Shown: positions 35,340 through 44,027 of the stretch, in pieces | Layout of the letters: each line of letters starts with the position of its first letter | Position numbering within the stretch: position 1 is the stretch's first letter | DNA from: Actinopolymorpha pittospori | GTDB lineage: Bacteria > Actinomycetota > Actinomycetes > Propionibacteriales > Actinopolymorphaceae | Assembly (NCBI RefSeq): GCF_014873875.1 | Contig: NZ_JADBEM010000001.1 | Location: 806,001-870,000, forward strand | Direction of reading: 5' to 3' | Length of the DNA stretch: 64,000 nucleotides | Made by a program: the position numbers and the translations under genes | The notes under the pieces: model-generated | What the model was told of the DNA's origin: nothing | The model's input: the letters and a program-made list of their open reading frames with translations, nothing else | The model's database searches: none

Positions 35340-36686
35340 CTAGCTGGGGCGGCTCGGCTCCTTCGCGAGGGCTTCGTTCATCTGCTTGGCGAGGTCCTTG
35401 GCCACGGTCGCGACCGGCCTCTTCGCGGTCCACGCGTCGGCGAGTGTCTTGGTGGCGTAGTCACTCCAGACCGCCGTGTTCACCGAGACCGGGAACGCGT
35501 AGTTGTACTGGAACTCGTCGACGAACGTCTGCAGGTTGAACTCCGGCGTCGACTTCACCCAGGCGTCCTGCGTGCCGGAACCCTTGGTCGCGGGGATGAC
35601 CGTACCGGTCTCGCCCTGGATCTCCGCGGCCCGCCGGGATCCGAGGAACTTGACGAACTCCCAGGCCTCCCGCGGGTACTTCGTCTTCGCGTAGATGACG
35701 TTCCCGAGACCGTTGCTCACCGTCTTGGCCACCTTGCCCTGCGGCAGTGGCGCTACGTCAACATTCTCCTTCGCGTACGGAATCCTCTTGAAGGCGATGG
35801 ACTCCCAGGAGCCGCCGTAGTACATCGCGACCTTGCCGGCGCCGAACATCTGGTTCGGTTCGGTGTCGGTCATCTGCTGCAGGGTCGGCGAGACGTGGTA
35901 CTTGTTGATCAGGTCAGTCCAGAACTGCAGGCCCTCGATGGTCGCCGGCAGGTCCCAGCCCGACTTCTTCCCATCGGGAGAGATGACATAGCCGTTGTTC
36001 TGCGGAATCGTGTTGTAGTACGTCTCCTGGGCCGACAGGGTCGCGGCTATTCCGTGCACCTCGCCCTTGGTCAGTCGCTGCGCCGCGGCGATCAGGTCCG
36101 ACCACTTCCACGAGGCGTCGGGCACGCGCAGTCCGGCCTCGGCGAAGAGCTTCTTGTTGTACCAGAGACCGATGCTGTCGATGTCCTTCGGCAGCGCGTA
36201 GACGTCCTTACCCAAGGTGTAGCCCTTCGTGATCGCCGGCTCGTACTGCGTCATGTCGATCTTCGCGTCCGCGATCGGTTTCGTCAGCGGCAGGAGGATC
36301 TCATTGGACGCGTACAGCTGGAAGTACGAAAGGTTCATCCAGAACACGTCAGGCGCGCTGCCACCGGTCGCTGCGGTCTGCAGCTTGGTCCAGTACGAGT
36401 CAAATGGTGTCACTGCGGTGCGTACCCGGATCTTGGGGTTGGTCTTCTCGAACTCCGCGATGATCTGCTTCATCGCCGGCAGCTGCTCCTGGTCCCACAA
36501 CGCGTAGGTCAGCGTGACCGTCCCGCTGTGGCTCTCTTCGGAGTCCATGGACGAGCCAGACGACTTACCGCACGCTGCGGCGGCCGTCATCAACATGGCG
36601 GCCGGGACCGCCGCGAGGATGGAACGGCGCGACACCTGCTTCTTGCCCGAGGCAGGGGCGGACGCCGAAGACTGATCGGGCTGCAT
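35340..36686 (-). CDS. extracellular sugar-binding lipoprotein
   Basis: 448 residues. The leader has a twin-arginine (VSRRSILAA) followed by a hydrophobic stretch and lipobox AAAACGKSSGSS, so it is a lipoprotein possibly exported by Tat. The mature part is a type-1 binding protein (VTLTYALWDQEQLPAMKQII, NPKIRVRTAVTPFDSYWTKL, PDVFWMNLSYFQLYASNEIL, GGSWESIAFKRI). It captures the sugar for the two permeases downstream. Together with the PL8 lyase on the opposite strand it suggests uptake of oligosaccharides freed outside the cell. Confidence 0.92.
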   Translation of the reverse strand: MQPDQSSASAPASGKKQVSRRSILAAVPAAMLMTAAAACGKSSGSSMDSEESHSGTVTLTYALWDQEQLPAMKQIIAEFEKTNPKIRVRTAVTPFDSYWTKLQTAATGGSAPDVFWMNLSYFQLYASNEILLPLTKPIADAKIDMTQYEPAITKGYTLGKDVYALPKDIDSIGLWYNKKLFAEAGLRVPDASWKWSDLIAAAQRLTKGEVHGIAATLSAQETYYNTIPQNNGYVISPDGKKSGWDLPATIEGLQFWTDLINKYHVSPTLQQMTDTEPNQMFGAGKVAMYYGGSWESIAFKRIPYAKENVDVAPLPQGKVAKTVSNGLGNVIYAKTKYPREAWEFVKFLGSRRAAEIQGETGTVIPATKGSGTQDAWVKSTPEFNLQTFVDEFQYNYAFPVSVNTAVWSDYATKTLADAWTAKRPVATVAKDLAKQMNEALAKEPSRPS

Positions 36687-37345
36687 TGCTCTCCTCTCGA
36701 TAGAAGTCGCGCCCTACGGCCGCGATGGATTCGAGTGGTTTTCCTGCGACGTCGATCGGGGGGACAAGCTCACGGATCCGGTGAGGTGGCGTGGCTGGTC
36801 GGGATCACGGCCGCCGGCATACGCGGTGACGACCGCGACCCGGATGACCCGCACCAGTTCGGCGAGCGACTCCAAGGCATCGCCGACGACCGTGGCGCCG
36901 GTAACCGACTCGTCCCGACGAGTCCCGGTGCCGGCTCGCCAAGAAACCACACCACGGTCGTGAGACCTGCTGCGCTCGCCTCGCTGGAGGGCGTTGGTGT
37001 AGTGGGGCGGCGAGTCAGCCGCCCGCTGTCACCAGTCGGGCTGCGCGGCTCAACTCGACCTAGCGACCCATGCGATCACCCTTTCCGAGGGATGACGGCC
37101 GTGACGCCGTGCTCAGTGATGCTCGACGTTGCTCACTTGGCTCGCAGGCTGATCAGACTAGACCTCGACAGGTGACGGTGTCACTCAATTGCGCAACCCA
37201 CCTCGCGGCCGGCGGAAAGTCTCGCGCCACTGGCGGCCCGCCGTCCACTGGGCCGAGGCGCTCGGCGGACCCACGACCTATTCACAACAGTGCGGTGATG
37301 AGACGTTCGTCGTACGCCTGCAAAGCTGCAGCGAGCCGCACGAGG
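36687..37345. other. upstream region of the sugar operon, no gene recognised
   Basis: About 660 bases with no supported gene. A LacI-type regulator, usual for such operons, is not found here. Frames on both strands are low in recognisable motifs. Confidence 0.35.
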
Positions 37346-37505
37346 AGTTTGGGTCAAAGAGCAATTGACTGCTTCGTCCAAGCGCTCGACGACATCGGGC
37401 TGACCGACCCAGTGCGGCAGGTGTTACATGACTAATTCGCGTGGGCCACCACGACGAGCATGGCCCGCCACCACAGCGCCAAGGACAAGGTTCCCGACGG
37501 GGATA
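37346..37505 (+). pseudogene. globin (truncated haemoglobin-like) C-terminal remnant
   Basis: QRAIDCFVQALDDIGLTDPV, RQVLHD, stop, FAWATTTSMARHHSAKDKVP and DGDT read in one frame. This resembles the last helices of an actinobacterial group II-type truncated haemoglobin, with the conserved Tyr codon before FAWAT changed to TAA. The haem-binding part upstream is missing. Assignment by pattern only. Confidence 0.4.
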
Positions 37506-37595
37506 CGCCTTCCGCACTGGTCGTGGGCCGGCCTCGCCGGCTAGTCGTAGTGACCTGAGGGTTGTTGACGGCGCAGGCACCGGGAGGTCTTTCGT

Positions 37596-37709
37596 CTGAG
37601 AGCCAGCGTGCGGGTAGCTCGGGCACGACACCGGGGGTAGTCAAGCGCAGCATCGTGGTGGTGCGCCTGACGCCCGCAGATGGTCGCCAGGCGCACCGCC
37701 AACCTCGTG
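37596..37709 (+). repeat. dispersed repeat, copy 2, with conserved hairpin
   Basis: Matches 1821-1935 read on the minus strand. Stem GGTGCGCCTG (37660-37669) pairs with CAGGCGCACC (37688-37697), the same ten pairs as in copy 1, with a changed loop. It lies in a 440-base gene-free stretch before a TetR gene. Confidence 0.7.
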
Positions 37710-37980
37710 CTTACAGCCCGATCCAGCGCAGCGCATGGGTTGTCGCTCCAGTCGGCCTCGCGCGTACGTAGTCCATGATCTGCGGCGACGTGGGAGACCC
37801 ACCGGCCGTGCCTCGCGATGTACGTCGGATGCCCCTTCTTCACCGTCTCGGTCGCACCTCCAGCGCGCCGACCGTGTGCGTGCGACACCGAGGAGGAAGC
37901 GTGCGCCCCATGGTCATGGCGCCCGACAAGCTGGTCCACCTTGGAGCATCGGACTGAGGTATAGCCTCAGAACGCGCGCG

Positions 37981-38562
37981 TCATCGAGGTGGAGCAAGGC
38001 CGTCGAACACGATGGCCAACGCGCGCGCTCGCACGGAGTGGTCCCTGCCGGCGTACTCCGCGGCATGGCAGCTTCCTGACAGCACCGCGATCACCTCCGG
38101 AAGTCCAACGTCGTCCCTGACTGCTCTGGCCTGCTGGGCCTGAATGAGAAGCCGTTCGAGCGCCGCCAGCAATCTCTGGCCGATAGCCGATGTGGACGCC
38201 TTGATGTCCACGCCCGCTTGCGCCAGCGGGTCTGCGAACGCCTTCTGGGCGGCGGCCTGGTCGACCATCCGGGTGAAGAGTTCGAAGAACGCCTCGCCTG
38301 GATCCTTCGCGGCCGACAACGCGTCGGCGTCGTCCGCGAGACGTTCGTAGCGGTTGACGATGATGGCTTCGAACAACGCGTCCTTGGTGGGGAAGTGCCG
38401 GTAGATGGTGCCCACTCCCACACCGGCCGTCCGGGCGATGTCCTCCATCGCCGCCGACAGCCCGTCGGCAGCGAACACGCTCTCGGCCGCGTCGAGGACG
38501 CGCGCCCGGTTTCGGCGGGCGTCGGCCCGTAGCGGACGGTTTCGCTTCGTCTCGTCCATCAC
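37981..38562 (-). CDS. TetR-family transcriptional regulator
   Basis: 193 residues from ATG 38562. HTH: ARVLDAAESVFAADGLSAAM, EDIARTAGVGVGTIYRHFPT, KDALFEAII. Divergent from an aldo/keto reductase gene, with two palindromes in the shared promoter region (see 38584-38634). It most likely represses both directions and responds to a small carbonyl or drug-like ligand. Confidence 0.92.
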   Translation of the reverse strand: MMDETKRNRPLRADARRNRARVLDAAESVFAADGLSAAMEDIARTAGVGVGTIYRHFPTKDALFEAIIVNRYERLADDADALSAAKDPGEAFFELFTRMVDQAAAQKAFADPLAQAGVDIKASTSAIGQRLLAALERLLIQAQQARAVRDDVGLPEVIAVLSGSCHAAEYAGRDHSVRARALAIVFDGLAPPR

Positions 38563-38583
38563 GAGTCCAGACGCGAGCGGAGA

Positions 38584-38634
38584 TTGACAACCGGAATTTC
38601 CGCTCCGTATAGTCTAACCGGAATCACGATTCCG
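38584..38634 (+). promoter_or_regulatory. strong promoter with two TetR-type operators
   Basis: TTGACA (38584-38589) and TATAGT (38608-38613), 18 bases apart, form a near-consensus sigma-70-like promoter directed at the aldo/keto reductase. CGGAATTTCCG (38592-38602) lies between the boxes and CGGAATCACGATTCCG (38619-38634) follows the -10. Both share the CGGAAT half site, so one repressor probably binds both. Confidence 0.75.
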
Positions 38635-38690
38635 ATACTAGGCGGTACAGCAGGGGATCCTCAAGCCGCCAGCGAACCAAGGAGACGCGC

Positions 38691-39689
38691 ATGGACTACG
38701 TCACGCTGGGTCGGTCCGGTCTCAAGGTGTCGCGGATGTGCCTGGGAGCGTTGAACTTCGGCACCGGGTGGGGACTCGGCGTCGAGGAGCCAGAGGCCAG
38801 ACGTCTCATCGACACGTTCCTGGACAGCGGACACAACGTCATCGACACCGCCAGCAACTACAACTCCGGGCAGTCGGAGGAGATCGTAGGCCGCGCGTTG
38901 CACGGACGCCGTGACTCGGTGGTTCTCGCCACCAAGGGCGCCATGCCCTCAGGCCCTGGCCCCAACGACCGCGGACTGTCCCGCGTGCATCTCACGCGCT
39001 CGCTCGAAGCAAGCCTGCGCCGGCTCGGCACGGACTACGTGGACCTCTATCAGTGTCACTTCCCCGATTCGGTGACACCGATGGAAGAGACCATGGCGAC
39101 TCTGGACGGCTTCGTGCGATCCGGAAAGGTCCGCTACATCGGCTGCTCCAACTTCACCGCGAGCCAGATCGTTGAGGCACAGTGGGCGGCCGACCGTGTC
39201 GGTGGTACGCCGTTCGTCAGTCTGCAACCGGAGTACTCGCTGCTGCGCCGGGACATCGAAGCGGAGATCCTGCCGGTGAGCGCCCGACACGGTTTCGGCG
39301 TCCTGGTGTGCGGCCCACTCGGCGGCGGAATCCTGGCGGGCCGATACCAGCGTGGCGGCGAGCCCGATCCCGCGACCAGGATGGGCCGCCTCCTGGCAAG
39401 CGACCAGCCAGGCGCCCGCGCCTGGGCCCAGAGCAACCTGACCGACCGCAACCTTGCCATCGCCGAGGCGGTTGCCGATGTCGCCGGCAAGCTGGACGCC
39501 ACACCGGCCGCGGTCGCGTTGGCGTGGGTGCGTAGTCGTCCTGGCATCACCTCGGTCATCATCGGACCGCGCACCATGTCGCAGTACGTGGAGAACCTGG
39601 CGGGCTTCACGCTCGAGCTACCCGAGGAGTCGCGTGCCCTGCTAGACGGCGTTTCCGAGCCGCCGGTACTGACGGCGGCCAGGTCCTAG
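38691..39689 (+). CDS. aldo/keto reductase
   Basis: 332 residues from ATG 38691, after AAGGAGACGC. Catalytic residues: Asp and Tyr in VIDTASNYNSGQSEE, Lys in VVLATKGAM, His in LYQCHFPD. The NADPH segment is SVIIGPRTMSQYVENL. It is close to the enzyme at 25967-26998 in layout, and both stand opposite a TetR gene. It reduces small carbonyl compounds; its substrate is unknown. Confidence 0.92.
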   Translation: MDYVTLGRSGLKVSRMCLGALNFGTGWGLGVEEPEARRLIDTFLDSGHNVIDTASNYNSGQSEEIVGRALHGRRDSVVLATKGAMPSGPGPNDRGLSRVHLTRSLEASLRRLGTDYVDLYQCHFPDSVTPMEETMATLDGFVRSGKVRYIGCSNFTASQIVEAQWAADRVGGTPFVSLQPEYSLLRRDIEAEILPVSARHGFGVLVCGPLGGGILAGRYQRGGEPDPATRMGRLLASDQPGARAWAQSNLTDRNLAIAEAVADVAGKLDATPAAVALAWVRSRPGITSVIIGPRTMSQYVENLAGFTLELPEESRALLDGVSEPPVLTAARS

Positions 39690-40136
39690 CAAGCCCTCTC
39701 GGCAGTGGTGAGATCTCGGGTTCGACGGTGATGTCGAGATCCGACTTCGCCGTACGGCTCGTGCCAACGGGTAATAGGTCGGGTCGACCACCTTCATCAG
39801 CTTGAGGGATTGGATCAGGGCCTGGGTTGCTGGACCCGTGCAGTTCGCGGATGGCAGCTTCGAGTGCAATGTAGATGCCGGCGGATTCTCGTCCGACTGG
39901 CCGGGGATTGAGGACAGCCGGTAGTCGTCAGTGGTGGACATGCTGCTCCAGGGGTCTTTGGCCCGCCCCGCCCGCCGGAGCGGGTCTGCCCTCCCGTCAG
40001 TGTTGCCATCCCAGCACCCTCGGTCAGCCCCGTCCTTCCTCGCCCGCATGCCGGCGGCCCGGCACGCCTCCGGTCGCCACCCCGGGATCTGACCTCCCCT
40101 CCGTATGTCCATCGCAGCAGACAGGAAGCCATCATT
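39690..40136. other. intergenic, possible minus-strand gene remnant
   Basis: The minus strand reads ESAGIYIALEAAIRELHGSS around 39820-39890, which looks like once-coding sequence, but it is short and unrecognised. No other feature seen. Confidence 0.3.
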
Positions 40137-40994
40137 ATGATCGTCGTCACCGGTGCGACCGGCGCCCTCAACGGCATCACCGTCGAGCACCTGCTCAAGC
40201 TCGTCCCCGCAGACCAGATCGGCGTCAGCGTGCGGGACGTCGCCAAGGCCCAGCACTTCGCCGACCGCGGCGTGCACGTGCGACGCGGCGCCTACGACGA
40301 CCCGGCCGCTCTGCGCGACTCCTTCGAGGGCGCCGGCCAGATACTGCTCGTCTCCCAGAACGACCCCAACAGCGACGGGGCGGCCCTGCACCGCACGGCG
40401 ATCGAGTGCGCGGTCGCGGCAGGCGCCCGCCGCATCCTCTACACCAGCCACCAGGGCGCCGGCCCCGACAGCCCCTTTCCCCCGGCTCGCGAGCACGCCG
40501 CGACCGAAGCCGTCCTCGCCGACAGCGGCGTCGCCTGGACCTCTCTGCGCAACGGCTTCTACGCCCACAGCCTCGACTGGCTGCTCGGCCCCTGGCAACA
40601 AACAGGGACCATCGCAGCACCCGCCGACGGACCGGTCTCGTGGACAGACCGGGCCGATGCAGCCGAAGCCGCAGCCCTCATCCTCGCCAGTGACCACACC
40701 TTCGACGGCCCCATCACCCTCACCGCGAGCAGCGCCCACACCTTCAACGACATCGCTGAAACCGCCTCCCGGGTCAGCGGACGCACCGTCAAACGCATCG
40801 TCGTCGACGACGAGCAGTGGATCAACGACCGGGGCGCACAAGGCACCCCCGAGCCCACGGCCCGCATGCTCCTCACCTTCTTCCAGGCCGCCCGCCAAGG
40901 CCGCTTCGCCGGCACCGACCCCCTCCTCACGCAGCTCCTCGGCCGCGAACCTCACACCGTCGCCGACCTCCTAACCGACCGCATCACCACCTGA
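40137..40994 (+). CDS. NmrA-type NAD(P)H-binding reductase
   Basis: 285 residues. Atypical SDR: Rossmann motif MIVVTGATGALNGITVEHLL, VSVRDVAKAQHF, QILLVSQNDP, RILYTSHQGAGPD and the substrate-side SLRNGFYAHSLDWLL. It lacks the YxxxK pair, as do NmrA/HSCARG-like redox sensors and quinone-reductase relatives (QorB-like). It starts at ATG 40137 with no close partner downstream except a DeoR fragment. Confidence 0.88.
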   Translation: MIVVTGATGALNGITVEHLLKLVPADQIGVSVRDVAKAQHFADRGVHVRRGAYDDPAALRDSFEGAGQILLVSQNDPNSDGAALHRTAIECAVAAGARRILYTSHQGAGPDSPFPPAREHAATEAVLADSGVAWTSLRNGFYAHSLDWLLGPWQQTGTIAAPADGPVSWTDRADAAEAAALILASDHTFDGPITLTASSAHTFNDIAETASRVSGRTVKRIVVDDEQWINDRGAQGTPEPTARMLLTFFQAARQGRFAGTDPLLTQLLGREPHTVADLLTDRITT

Positions 40995-41043
40995 GCCGGA
41001 CCTCCGGGCATCAAGCCCCCGGGCAGCAGGCCGCCCCGGCCCG

Positions 41044-41230
41044 GTGGCGGGCCGGCCACGGCCGGGCGAGCTCGCGCTCACCGGCCCGCTGGCCGAGGCG
41101 TCGCTAGCCGCGCTGTGCGTCGACACCGCGATCACCGGCTGCTGTGGTCTCACCTCCGCGACCGGCCCGACCTCCTACGACCTGGACGACGCCGCCCTCA
41201 GGCGCACCGCGATCGCCTCAGTACGCCGCC
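41044..41230 (+). pseudogene. DeoR-family regulator, C-terminal fragment
   Basis: ELALTGPLAEASLAALCVDT, AITGCCGLTSATGPTSYDLD and DAALRRTAIASVRRR match the sugar-phosphate-sensing domain of DeoR/GlpR regulators, including the GCxG(V/L)T turn. The HTH half and the end are missing. It ends near 41230 in unrelated sequence. Confidence 0.6.
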
Positions 41231-41414
41231 GCAACCGACGAGACCGCCCCGCGGAGGAGATCGACGCGCCGCCCGTCCGCGAGCGTCACCGTAGGGCAGG
41301 CCTCCGGCGCCGCCGGGTGAGGACGGCCCACCGTGGAACCTGACGTGAACGACGGCTCGGCCGAACCCGCGGGCTACCGGCGGTCGGCCGGGTCGCCCAT
41401 ACACGTGGAAGCGG

Positions 41415-42068
41415 CTACCGAGCTTGGAGTACGCCGGCGTCGGGAGACGTCGCGAAGGTCTGCACGTGGTCGATGGCTGTCTGCAACGCATCTTTGAGTG
41501 GAGCGATGTCCCGCGCGACCTGGGCGAGGAGCATGCCGCCCTGGAAGGCGGCAAGGAGCAGATTGGCCAGCTGCGTGGGATCTGCCTCAGCGCTGATACG
41601 GCTGAGTTGCTGCATGCGCTCGATTCCATCGCGGAAGATGCCCCTCCACTGGTCGAACGCACTCGCCAGCTCGTCGTGAACGTCGAGGTCCGTCTTGATG
41701 ATCTCGCTCGCCAGGGAGCCGAGGGTGCAGCCTTCCTGGTAGGCGCGCTCGTAGCCGACGTAGAAATCCGCCCACGCCCGAAGCGCGTCGAGGTTGTCGA
41801 AGCAATTGAATCGCTCGCCGCGGTGGAACGTGAGGACGCGCTCGGCCTGCCAGGCGATCACGGCCAGGACGAGACTCTCCTTGGTCGGGAAGTAGTGGTT
41901 GAGCTGCGATCCGCTGACGCCGGCGGCGCGGCGGAGCTGTTCGTTGTTCGTCGCGTGGACGCCCTTGGTGTAAATGAGCTCAGCGGCCTGCTCCAGGATG
42001 CGGGCACGCGTTGCCTGCCCCTTGGACGTGAGCTTGTGAGGCGGCGCAGCTGCCGTAGTGGCGGTCAT
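41415..42068 (-). CDS. TetR-family transcriptional regulator
   Basis: 217 residues from ATG 42068. HTH: ARILEQAAELIYTKGVHATN, NEQLRRAAGVSGSQLNHYFP, TKESLVLAVI. The C-terminal domain (EGCTLGSLASEIIKTD) is of the type often paired with oxidoreductases. It is divergent from the AhpD-like gene and two matching palindromes lie in between. Confidence 0.92.
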   Translation of the reverse strand: MTATTAAAPPHKLTSKGQATRARILEQAAELIYTKGVHATNNEQLRRAAGVSGSQLNHYFPTKESLVLAVIAWQAERVLTFHRGERFNCFDNLDALRAWADFYVGYERAYQEGCTLGSLASEIIKTDLDVHDELASAFDQWRGIFRDGIERMQQLSRISAEADPTQLANLLLAAFQGGMLLAQVARDIAPLKDALQTAIDHVQTFATSPDAGVLQAR

Positions 42069-42087
42069 GCTTCACGGTACCCCAGAT

Positions 42088-42146
42088 TGGGCTTGACAGC
42101 CCAGATCCGAGTGGTGTTGACTCTGCGAAATGGGCCGGGCAGCCCA
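42088..42146. promoter_or_regulatory. two TGGGC-N6-GCCCA operators
   Basis: TGGGCTTGACAGCCCA (42088-42103) and TGGGCCGGGCAGCCCA (42131-42146) share the arms TGGGC and GCCCA with six bases between, 43 bases apart start to start (about four helical turns). TTGACA overlaps the first site. Probable sites for the adjacent TetR protein. Confidence 0.7.
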
Positions 42147-42260
42147 AAAAGACTGCCGGCGGAGTTCGCAGTCACCACGGGGACTGCACCTCTGAACCGC
42201 TACGACCCCGACCTGGGCCCGACGATGACCGTTCACACACTCACCGGAGGCTGACTCGCC

Positions 42261-42809
42261 GTGTCACGACTGAACGCTCCCTCTCCTGACGACGTCCCCG
42301 ACGGGGCGAAAGGCATCCTCGACAACGTCGGCGCACAGTTCGGCTTCGTCCCGAACATGTTCGCAACGCTCGCGTCGAACCCGGCCGTCCTCGACGTCGT
42401 GATGACACTGCAGGGCACCTTGAGCCGGGTTCTGGACGCGAAGACACGGCACACCATCGCGCTCGCCGTGTCGCAGGCCAACGGTTGCGACTACTGCCTG
42501 GCGATGCACACGCACGTATCGTCCGGACTCCCTGGCATGTCGAGCGATGACATCGACTTGGCCCGGGCCGGGAGCTCGATCGATCCCAAGCGCGCCGCGG
42601 TCGCTCGCTTCGCTCAGCAGGTGGTGGAGAGCCGCGGTCAGGTGAGCGACGCCGATCTGGCCGCTGTGCGAGGCGCCGGGTACACCGACCCGCAGATCCT
42701 GGCGATCGTCACCGTGGCGGTACAGGTCCTGCTGACCAACTTCATCAACAACGTCAACCAGACCGACAACGACATCCCCACCGCCAGCTCGGTCGGTACG
42801 CGGGGATGA
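42261..42809 (+). CDS. AhpD-like/carboxymuconolactone decarboxylase-family peroxidase-related protein
   Basis: 182 residues from GTG 42261. The redox motif is Cys76-x-x-Cys79 with His83 (GCDYCLAMHTH), after DAKTRHTIALAVSQ. It begins with a FGFVPNMFATLASNP motif usual for the uncharacterised peroxidase-related subgroup. It probably acts in thiol-dependent peroxide removal or as a redox protein. First gene of a run with PEP-mutase-like and nitroreductase genes, divergent from a TetR regulator. Confidence 0.88.
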   Translation: MSRLNAPSPDDVPDGAKGILDNVGAQFGFVPNMFATLASNPAVLDVVMTLQGTLSRVLDAKTRHTIALAVSQANGCDYCLAMHTHVSSGLPGMSSDDIDLARAGSSIDPKRAAVARFAQQVVESRGQVSDADLAAVRGAGYTDPQILAIVTVAVQVLLTNFINNVNQTDNDIPTASSVGTRG

Positions 42810-42890
42810 GCGTCGGCGTCCTCGTCGAGGCGGCGGACCTAGCCGCTCGATCCGTCACTGTCTCCAACGATCACTCGGGAAAGGTTCGGC

Positions 42891-43715
42891 ATGCCGGGCT
42901 CGGAACTCTATGAGCAATTCATGGCGCTGCACACCCGCGACGGTGGCCTCGTCATGCCGAACGCATGGGACGGCCTCTCGGCGCTGATGCTGGCCGATGC
43001 CGGCTTCGAGGCGATCGCCACATCGTCAGCGGCGCTCGCTGCCACGCTCGGCCGGTCCGACGGGCGTCACGAAGTCACCCGTGGCGAGCACCTCGAGCAT
43101 GCGCGGCTGTTCGGCCGGCTCACCGGGCTGCCCGTCAACGGAGACTTCGAGGACGGCTACGGCGACACGCCTGAAGACGTCGCTGCGACCGTGGAAGCCG
43201 CCGTGGCGTCTGGCCTGGCCGGTATCGGGATCGAAGACACCTCGGGCAATCCCGATCAACCGATCCGCGACTTCGACGACGCTGTCAACCGCATGCGTAG
43301 TGCCGTCCACGCGTCCAAGGGACGCATCGTCGTCACCGGCCGCACCGACAACTTCATCCAGGGGCGGCCCGATCTCGACGACACCGTCCGGCGTCTGACG
43401 GCCTTCGCCGAGGTCGGCGCGGATGTGCTCTACGCCCCTTACCCACCCGACCTCGATGCCCTGACCGCGATCGTCACCGCCGTCGCGCCGACGCCGGTCA
43501 ACGTCCTGATCTCGCCGGCGGACAAGGTGCTGACCATTGCTGAACTACAGAAGGCCGGGGTCAAGCGCATCAGCGTGGGTCCGGCGCTCTACACCCACGC
43601 AATGCGGGCACTCGAACAGGCCACCAAGGCTCTCCTCGCGGGCGACCTCACCCCCGCAACGACAGGAATCAGCTTCGGGCGCGTGAGAGAACTGCTGGCC
43701 CGCGGCAAGAACTAG
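42891..43715 (+). CDS. isocitrate lyase/PEP-mutase superfamily protein
   Basis: 274 residues. TIM-barrel family marks: PNAWDGLSALMLADAGFEAI, the Mg-site stretch GLPVNGDFEDGYGDTPEDVA, GIGIEDTSG, IVVTGRTDNF and KRISVGPALYTHAMRALEQA. Members cleave or rearrange C-C and P-C bonds of 2-hydroxy acids (2-methylisocitrate lyase, oxaloacetate hydrolase, PEP mutase). The KKCGH lyase loop is absent. Its last 210 bases are duplicated directly downstream. Confidence 0.88.
   Translation: MPGSELYEQFMALHTRDGGLVMPNAWDGLSALMLADAGFEAIATSSAALAATLGRSDGRHEVTRGEHLEHARLFGRLTGLPVNGDFEDGYGDTPEDVAATVEAAVASGLAGIGIEDTSGNPDQPIRDFDDAVNRMRSAVHASKGRIVVTGRTDNFIQGRPDLDDTVRRLTAFAEVGADVLYAPYPPDLDALTAIVTAVAPTPVNVLISPADKVLTIAELQKAGVKRISVGPALYTHAMRALEQATKALLAGDLTPATTGISFGRVRELLARGKN
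43492..43703 (+). repeat. direct repeat, original copy (3' end of the PEP-mutase-like gene)
   Basis: 212 bases encoding residues about 201-271 of the PEP-mutase-like protein are repeated at 43752-43964 with only a few changes. Confidence 0.9.
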
Positions 43716-43751
43716 CCCCCTGGCGAACCATCGCTCAGCATCCCTACCGAT

Positions 43752-43964
43752 CGCCGGTCAACGTCCTCATCTCGCCGGCGGACAAGGTGCTGACCGTTTG
43801 CTGAACTACAGAAGGCCGGGATCAAGCGCATCAGCGTGGGTCCGGCGCTCTACACCCACGCAATGCGGGCACTCGAACAGGCCACCAAGGCTCTCCTCGC
43901 GGGCGACCTCACCCCCGCAACGACAGGAATCAGCTTCGGGCGCGTGAGAGAACTGCTGGCCCGC
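43752..43964 (+). repeat. direct repeat, second copy (partial gene duplication)
   Basis: 213 bases nearly identical to 43492-43703. Differences: one G to C change, a GTTT for ATT change that adds a base and breaks the frame, and one G to A change. After the copy ends the sequence turns into the upstream region of the nitroreductase gene. A frozen tandem duplication. Confidence 0.9.
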
Positions 43965-44027
43965 TGCACACAGAACCTGCGAACCACCGCTCCTCACCCA
44001 GTCATCGCAAGAAGAAAGCAGATTGAC

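Noticed and set aside
35049-37175. 708-residue plus-strand frame over the sugar transporter genes
   Set aside because: Antisense to two well-supported genes and of Arg/Leu-rich low-complexity content.
43836-44027. Upstream in-frame extension of the nitroreductase gene
   Set aside because: It is the duplicated tail of the PEP-mutase-like gene; the native ATG is at 44028.
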